Assembly: GCA_030591125.1 (NCBI GenBank)
Contig: JAUVBP010000058.1
Coordinates: forward strand, 1 to 7,323
Source: Candidatus Woesearchaeota archaeon
GTDB lineage: Archaea > Nanobdellota > Nanobdellia > Woesearchaeales > UBA11576
Direction: 5' to 3'
DNA length: 7,323 nucleotides
The position numbers were made by a program, and so were the translations under genes. Positions 4,394 to 7,323 of the stretch are shown piece after piece. Position 1 is the first letter of the stretch. Each line of letters opens with the position of its first letter. The notes beneath the pieces are model-generated. The model was not told the origin of the DNA, ran no database searches, and saw only the letters and a list, made by a program, of their open reading frames with translations.

Positions 4394-5176
4394 ATGCTAA
4401 AAATTTATGGTGAAATTTTTGTGCATAAGGATAAGATAATTTCCGGAATTTTTATTTCACTTGTTTTGATCCTTTTTCTGCTCTTCATGACACACAAGAC
4501 GCCTGAAAAGAGATATGTCCTTCTTAGCTTTGATGTCGAGCCTGTCGACGGAGAGCTTGCTGTGATGGATGTGCTGGACGTGATATACCGGACCAATACG
4601 AGCGCAACTTTTTTCGTCACAGGGGAGTATGCTGCTGAGTATCCTCACATGGTCAAGCTGATGTCTGGCAGGGAGATCGCTTCTCATGGTTACACCCACA
4701 GGAAACTTACTGAACTAGACAAGATATCGATTGAGGGTGAGCTCAAGAGCACAAGGCAGCTGCTGAAAGATCTCAGCGGGCAGGAGATCATAGGTTTCCG
4801 CGCCCCTTACAACATCATCGACAGGAGGACATTGGATATTCTGGATGATGCAGGGTATTCCTATGATGCGTCGATGATAGGGAGCTGGGGATTCCTCTAT
4901 CCTGAAGTGCCGACCACACTCGGCGAGATTCCTGTATCAAGCATATTCGGCATACCTCTTGAAGATGTGGTCTGGCTGTACTACCTACGGTCTCCTGCTC
5001 TCTATTTCAGCATCCTTAAGGGAAAAGAGACAGAGATTGAATCGTTCCTGTTCCACCCTCATCATATAGCTCAACACAAGCACCAGTTTGAAGAGTTTAT
5101 AAATTATTTAAAGGGGCATGACGTAATATTTATAAGCCACCGCGGACTGACAGAATTGGACCATGGGGGGTTGTAG
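4394..5176 (+). CDS. Membrane-anchored polysaccharide deacetylase (NodB domain)
   Basis: A 260-residue protein with one N-terminal membrane anchor (about residues 15-33) and a NodB-type carbohydrate esterase domain outside the membrane. Visible motifs, numbered from the ATG at 4394: SFDVEP (catalytic Asp47, with Val in place of the second Asp, as in the FDVE subgroup), SHGYTH (metal ligands His98 and His102), GFRAPY (Arg136 to Tyr139), DASM (158-161) and FHPHH (His221). The family removes acetyl or related groups from N-acetylated sugars in envelope glycans; the substrate is not known here. A TTG at 4388 in frame would add two residues, but the ATG is preferred. The only candidate Shine-Dalgarno, GGTG at 4382-4385, falls in the last hairpin of the array. 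The 3' end overlaps the lipoprotein gene by 14 bases. Confidence 0.88.
   Translation: MLKIYGEIFVHKDKIISGIFISLVLILFLLFMTHKTPEKRYVLLSFDVEPVDGELAVMDVLDVIYRTNTSATFFVTGEYAAEYPHMVKLMSGREIASHGYTHRKLTELDKISIEGELKSTRQLLKDLSGQEIIGFRAPYNIIDRRTLDILDDAGYSYDASMIGSWGFLYPEVPTTLGEIPVSSIFGIPLEDVVWLYYLRSPALYFSILKGKETEIESFLFHPHHIAQHKHQFEEFINYLKGHDVIFISHRGLTELDHGGL
5128..5135 (+). promoter_or_regulatory. Possible internal TATA box for the lipoprotein gene
   Basis: ATTTATAA lies inside the deacetylase coding sequence, centred about 31 bases before the lipoprotein ATG, close to the leaderless spacing of other genes here. It also encodes the deacetylase VIFIS strand, so it may be chance. A further TTTATAAAT is at 5096-5104. 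Confidence 0.3.
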
Positions 5177-5831
5177 ACACATAGGAAGATCAGCAGTAGT
5201 TCTGTCATTATTAGTCATCATTCTCCTTATTGCGGGCTGCGGGGCCGATAGCTGCGGACCTACGAAGATCTACGAGAAGAGGGCAGTCACAAAGACCATA
5301 GAGAAGTATATTGACGAGCCGTATGTGGTGCAGGAGAACAAGGTCGTGGGTGAGAAGTGCATAGAGCAGCACTATAGTGAGATGAACAACTCTCGCTTCA
5401 GCATAAGTATAGAAGAGACTGAATGGGTCAGCAGACCCTTGATACCTGGAGAGACCAATTATGTCCGGCGTGTCGTGAACATCTTCAACGCGCTTGACGA
5501 GATAGATGCTATATACCTTGACAAGATTTTCTTATACAACGGGACCGAGACAAAGAGATCCAAGACACCTCTTATGTTCCTTGTTGACCCAAAGTCCACG
5601 CGGACGCTTTACGTCATGTGGAATACGCAATATGACCCTCTTAAGGATGTCACCGTTGACATGACTAATAACACGAAAGAGATAGGTTTTGAGACCCGTA
5701 TAATGCGTATGTGTTATAATGAGACTGAAAAGGTGAATATCACAAAGTACAGGAAAGTTCTTTCAGATACAGAAGAGCAGGTCCTTGGCTATGATGATAT
5801 AGTCAAGGTGAAACTTAATAGGAAGTGTTGA
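5163..5831 (+). CDS. Putative lipoprotein of unknown function
   Basis: A 222-residue secreted protein. It has a short basic start, a hydrophobic stretch (about 11-24) and a lipobox LIAGC with the acceptor Cys26, so it should be lipid-anchored on the outer face of the membrane. The mature part has four further Cys (31, 66, 184 and the last residue, 222), possibly two disulphides, and five N-glycosylation sequons (NNS, NGT, NNT, NET, NIT). The middle (about 78-180, FSISIEETEWV to FETRIMR) alternates hydrophobic and polar residues like a beta-sandwich. I do not recognise the family. Its ATG overlaps the last 14 bases of the deacetylase gene and lacks a Shine-Dalgarno site; no other start is possible because an in-frame TGA lies just upstream (5148-5150). 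Coupled translation with the deacetylase suggests a joint envelope role. Confidence 0.75.
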   Translation: MGGCRHIGRSAVVLSLLVIILLIAGCGADSCGPTKIYEKRAVTKTIEKYIDEPYVVQENKVVGEKCIEQHYSEMNNSRFSISIEETEWVSRPLIPGETNYVRRVVNIFNALDEIDAIYLDKIFLYNGTETKRSKTPLMFLVDPKSTRTLYVMWNTQYDPLKDVTVDMTNNTKEIGFETRIMRMCYNETEKVNITKYRKVLSDTEEQVLGYDDIVKVKLNRKC

Positions 5832-5846
5832 ACTCACCTGCCAGGA

Positions 5847-7323
5847 TCATGTTTCAGGTATGACTATTCTGGCCTCAGAAAGCGATTCTTCTGTGACCCA
5901 CCTTCTATAATCAAGTTCAGAAGTGCCTATCTTCTTCATCCCTGTGACGATAAACCTGGCTTTCCGGGGGCTTTTTGTAAAGCCGCAGGTTTCTGTATCA
6001 AGACTGAAGTCCTCTAGCAGTGCAGAGAATCTTACATTTCCTTCAGTGCTGATAGAAGTTGACTGCGCAAATACTGCCTTTTTGGATGATAGGTCAAGCT
6101 CTTGAACACCATCTTCAAAGCAATATATCTTGAAATGTTCCACCGACTCAGGCTCAAGTATACTTCCATCAATATGATATGTGAACGGATCCAGCACAAA
6201 CACCAAATTCTCATCTGATATCGCAACAGTTGATATCTTTGCTATCCCTGGAGAAAGATCGTCTTTTGAAGGCTCTGAAGAGACAGGTGTATTGAACACG
6301 GTCTCTTTTCCTGCCTTGTCTGTTGCAGTCACTGCAAACAGGTAGGATTTCTCATTCTCAAGACCGGTCAGGAAATAGAAGAATTTCTCTGCAGGACCTG
6401 AATAATAGAACTTATCCTTACCCAATTCAAAATCCCCTTCATCCATGGATTCTGTCGCACCTGCTGCATAACCTATGGCGCAGGTCTGCTCACTCACCAG
6501 ACAAGAAGGTGAAAAGAGAGCTTCTGTAGCGACAGGGACATCTTCTTTGGAATCAAGCTTGAGTTTGATTTTCTTGATGCCTGACTTGTCCAGATCTATG
6601 CTGGAAGGCGCCTTATCTTTTACCGTAGATACTATTGAAGGATCCGTCCCATAATAGATTGTATATGCTACGGCATCGACACCTTCAACCTTATCCCATA
6701 TCAACAATGAGGTGTTCGTGGCAAGTTTTGCATCCCTTACCTCAAAAGAGCCAATATCCGCTTCGCCGCTGGTGAGGGTATATGCGAACTTCAGTACCAC
6801 CTGCTGCACGCCCATCTTGTTCTCATGATGATTGTATGCAAAGAAGGTGTTATTTTGCACGACGCAGAACTTCAGGGTCTTGGTATTGAGCTTGCATAGA
6901 CGTTGTGAGAATGATTGTGAGGGTGCTTTTCCTTTAGGATATATCTCAAGCCCGATCTGTGGCGCTTTGTAGATGTCAAGGCCTTCCATAGAGCGGTCAT
7001 ATTTCAGTATCGTACTCAGGACTGAGCTTTCTGGTACCCCTTCCCTGATTTCAGGTACTGGTTCAAGATATCGGAATAGTTTATACCCATCATCTTCTGT
7101 ACGGGTCCTGAGAAGTATAGCTATTACCTTATAATGATCATCATAGAAATCACCCATCTCAGATACATCAGTCCAGCCATAACCTCCATTGTACTGCCAT
7201 TTTTGGGTCGTGAGCTCATATTTGAACAGCATGGCATCCAATTCAGGATATTTGATGGTTATCTCAGGTGCTGCGAGTTCCTGGTCTGTAAGGTCAGGAT
7301 GCACATGTTGAAGATACGCCCCC
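5847..7323 (-). CDS. Large protein with fibronectin type III-like sequence, N-terminus outside the window
   Basis: A reading frame open to the right edge (at least 491 codons); in-frame sequence before the GTG at 7302-7304 continues as GAYLQHV, and no good start or Shine-Dalgarno site is seen, so it is treated as 5'-partial. Counting from that GTG, residues about 190-221 (SLLIWDKVEGVDAVAYTIYY) and 306-333 (FYFLTGLENEKSYLFAVTAT) are the two halves of a fibronectin type III-like domain, split by some 80 residues. Residues about 350-485 may be a second beta-sandwich, ending TGMKKIGTSELDYRRW. Cys pairs at 137/147, 268/275 and 395/440 suit an oxidising, extracellular setting. The first 180 residues are not recognised. 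The gene converges on the lipoprotein gene with a 15-base gap. Probable role: cell-surface binding or structure, inferred only. Confidence 0.65.
   Translation of the reverse strand, partial: GAYLQHVHPDLTDQELAAPEITIKYPELDAMLFKYELTTQKWQYNGGYGWTDVSEMGDFYDDHYKVIAILLRTRTEDDGYKLFRYLEPVPEIREGVPESSVLSTILKYDRSMEGLDIYKAPQIGLEIYPKGKAPSQSFSQRLCKLNTKTLKFCVVQNNTFFAYNHHENKMGVQQVVLKFAYTLTSGEADIGSFEVRDAKLATNTSLLIWDKVEGVDAVAYTIYYGTDPSIVSTVKDKAPSSIDLDKSGIKKIKLKLDSKEDVPVATEALFSPSCLVSEQTCAIGYAAGATESMDEGDFELGKDKFYYSGPAEKFFYFLTGLENEKSYLFAVTATDKAGKETVFNTPVSSEPSKDDLSPGIAKISTVAISDENLVFVLDPFTYHIDGSILEPESVEHFKIYCFEDGVQELDLSSKKAVFAQSTSISTEGNVRFSALLEDFSLDTETCGFTKSPRKARFIVTGMKKIGTSELDYRRWVTEESLSEARIVIPET

Overview
The window reads as a piece of an archaeal chromosome. 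The evidence is an RPA-type single-stranded DNA-binding protein, the start of a Hef/FANCM-type helicase, TATA boxes placed about 26-30 bases before several start codons (leaderless transcription), and oligo-T stretches after genes. The gene content (small membrane proteins, a lipoprotein, M50 and YdjM-like membrane families, compact spacing) suggests a DPANN-like lineage such as Woesearchaeota or Pacearchaeota. That placement is inference and cannot be settled from the sequence alone.

Layout. Bases 1-278 (minus) hold the N-terminus of a Hef-like helicase with its Walker A motif, leaving the window on the left. Upstream of it lies a repeat- and hairpin-rich spacer (351-441). Then comes a 38-residue membrane microprotein (475-591, minus) with a good ribosome binding site and TATA box, then a metallo-beta-lactamase-fold hydrolase (652-1224, minus). 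A 52-base gap with one central TATA box separates that gene from a divergent small membrane protein (1277-1543, plus). An M50 site-2-protease homologue lacking key catalytic residues follows (1571-2311, minus), then a GC-rich repeat spacer, then a YdjM-type membrane metal-dependent hydrolase (2580-3032, minus). RPA is on the plus strand (3218-4246). After it, a tiled series of stem-loops (4253-4390) runs right up to a polysaccharide deacetylase gene (4394-5176). That gene overlaps a lipoprotein gene (5163-5831). A large minus-strand gene with fibronectin type III-like sequence (5847-7323) leaves the window on the right.

How the genes fit together. Hef and RPA belong to replication-fork repair and single-stranded DNA handling, but they are far apart on opposite strands, so they are not an operon here. 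The right-hand third is about the cell envelope: a membrane-anchored glycan deacetylase translationally linked to a lipoprotein, facing a probably extracellular beta-sandwich protein. The genes fall into two translation classes. The MBL, 88-residue, M50 and YdjM-like genes look leaderless. The hef, microprotein and rpa genes have Shine-Dalgarno-like sites.

I found no complete known defence system, CRISPR array, tRNA, rRNA or transposase. The most unusual features are the exactly symmetric TATA box between two leaderless genes, the tiled stem-loop array before the deacetylase, the degenerate M50 protein, and the related GC-rich repeat motifs in the long spacers.
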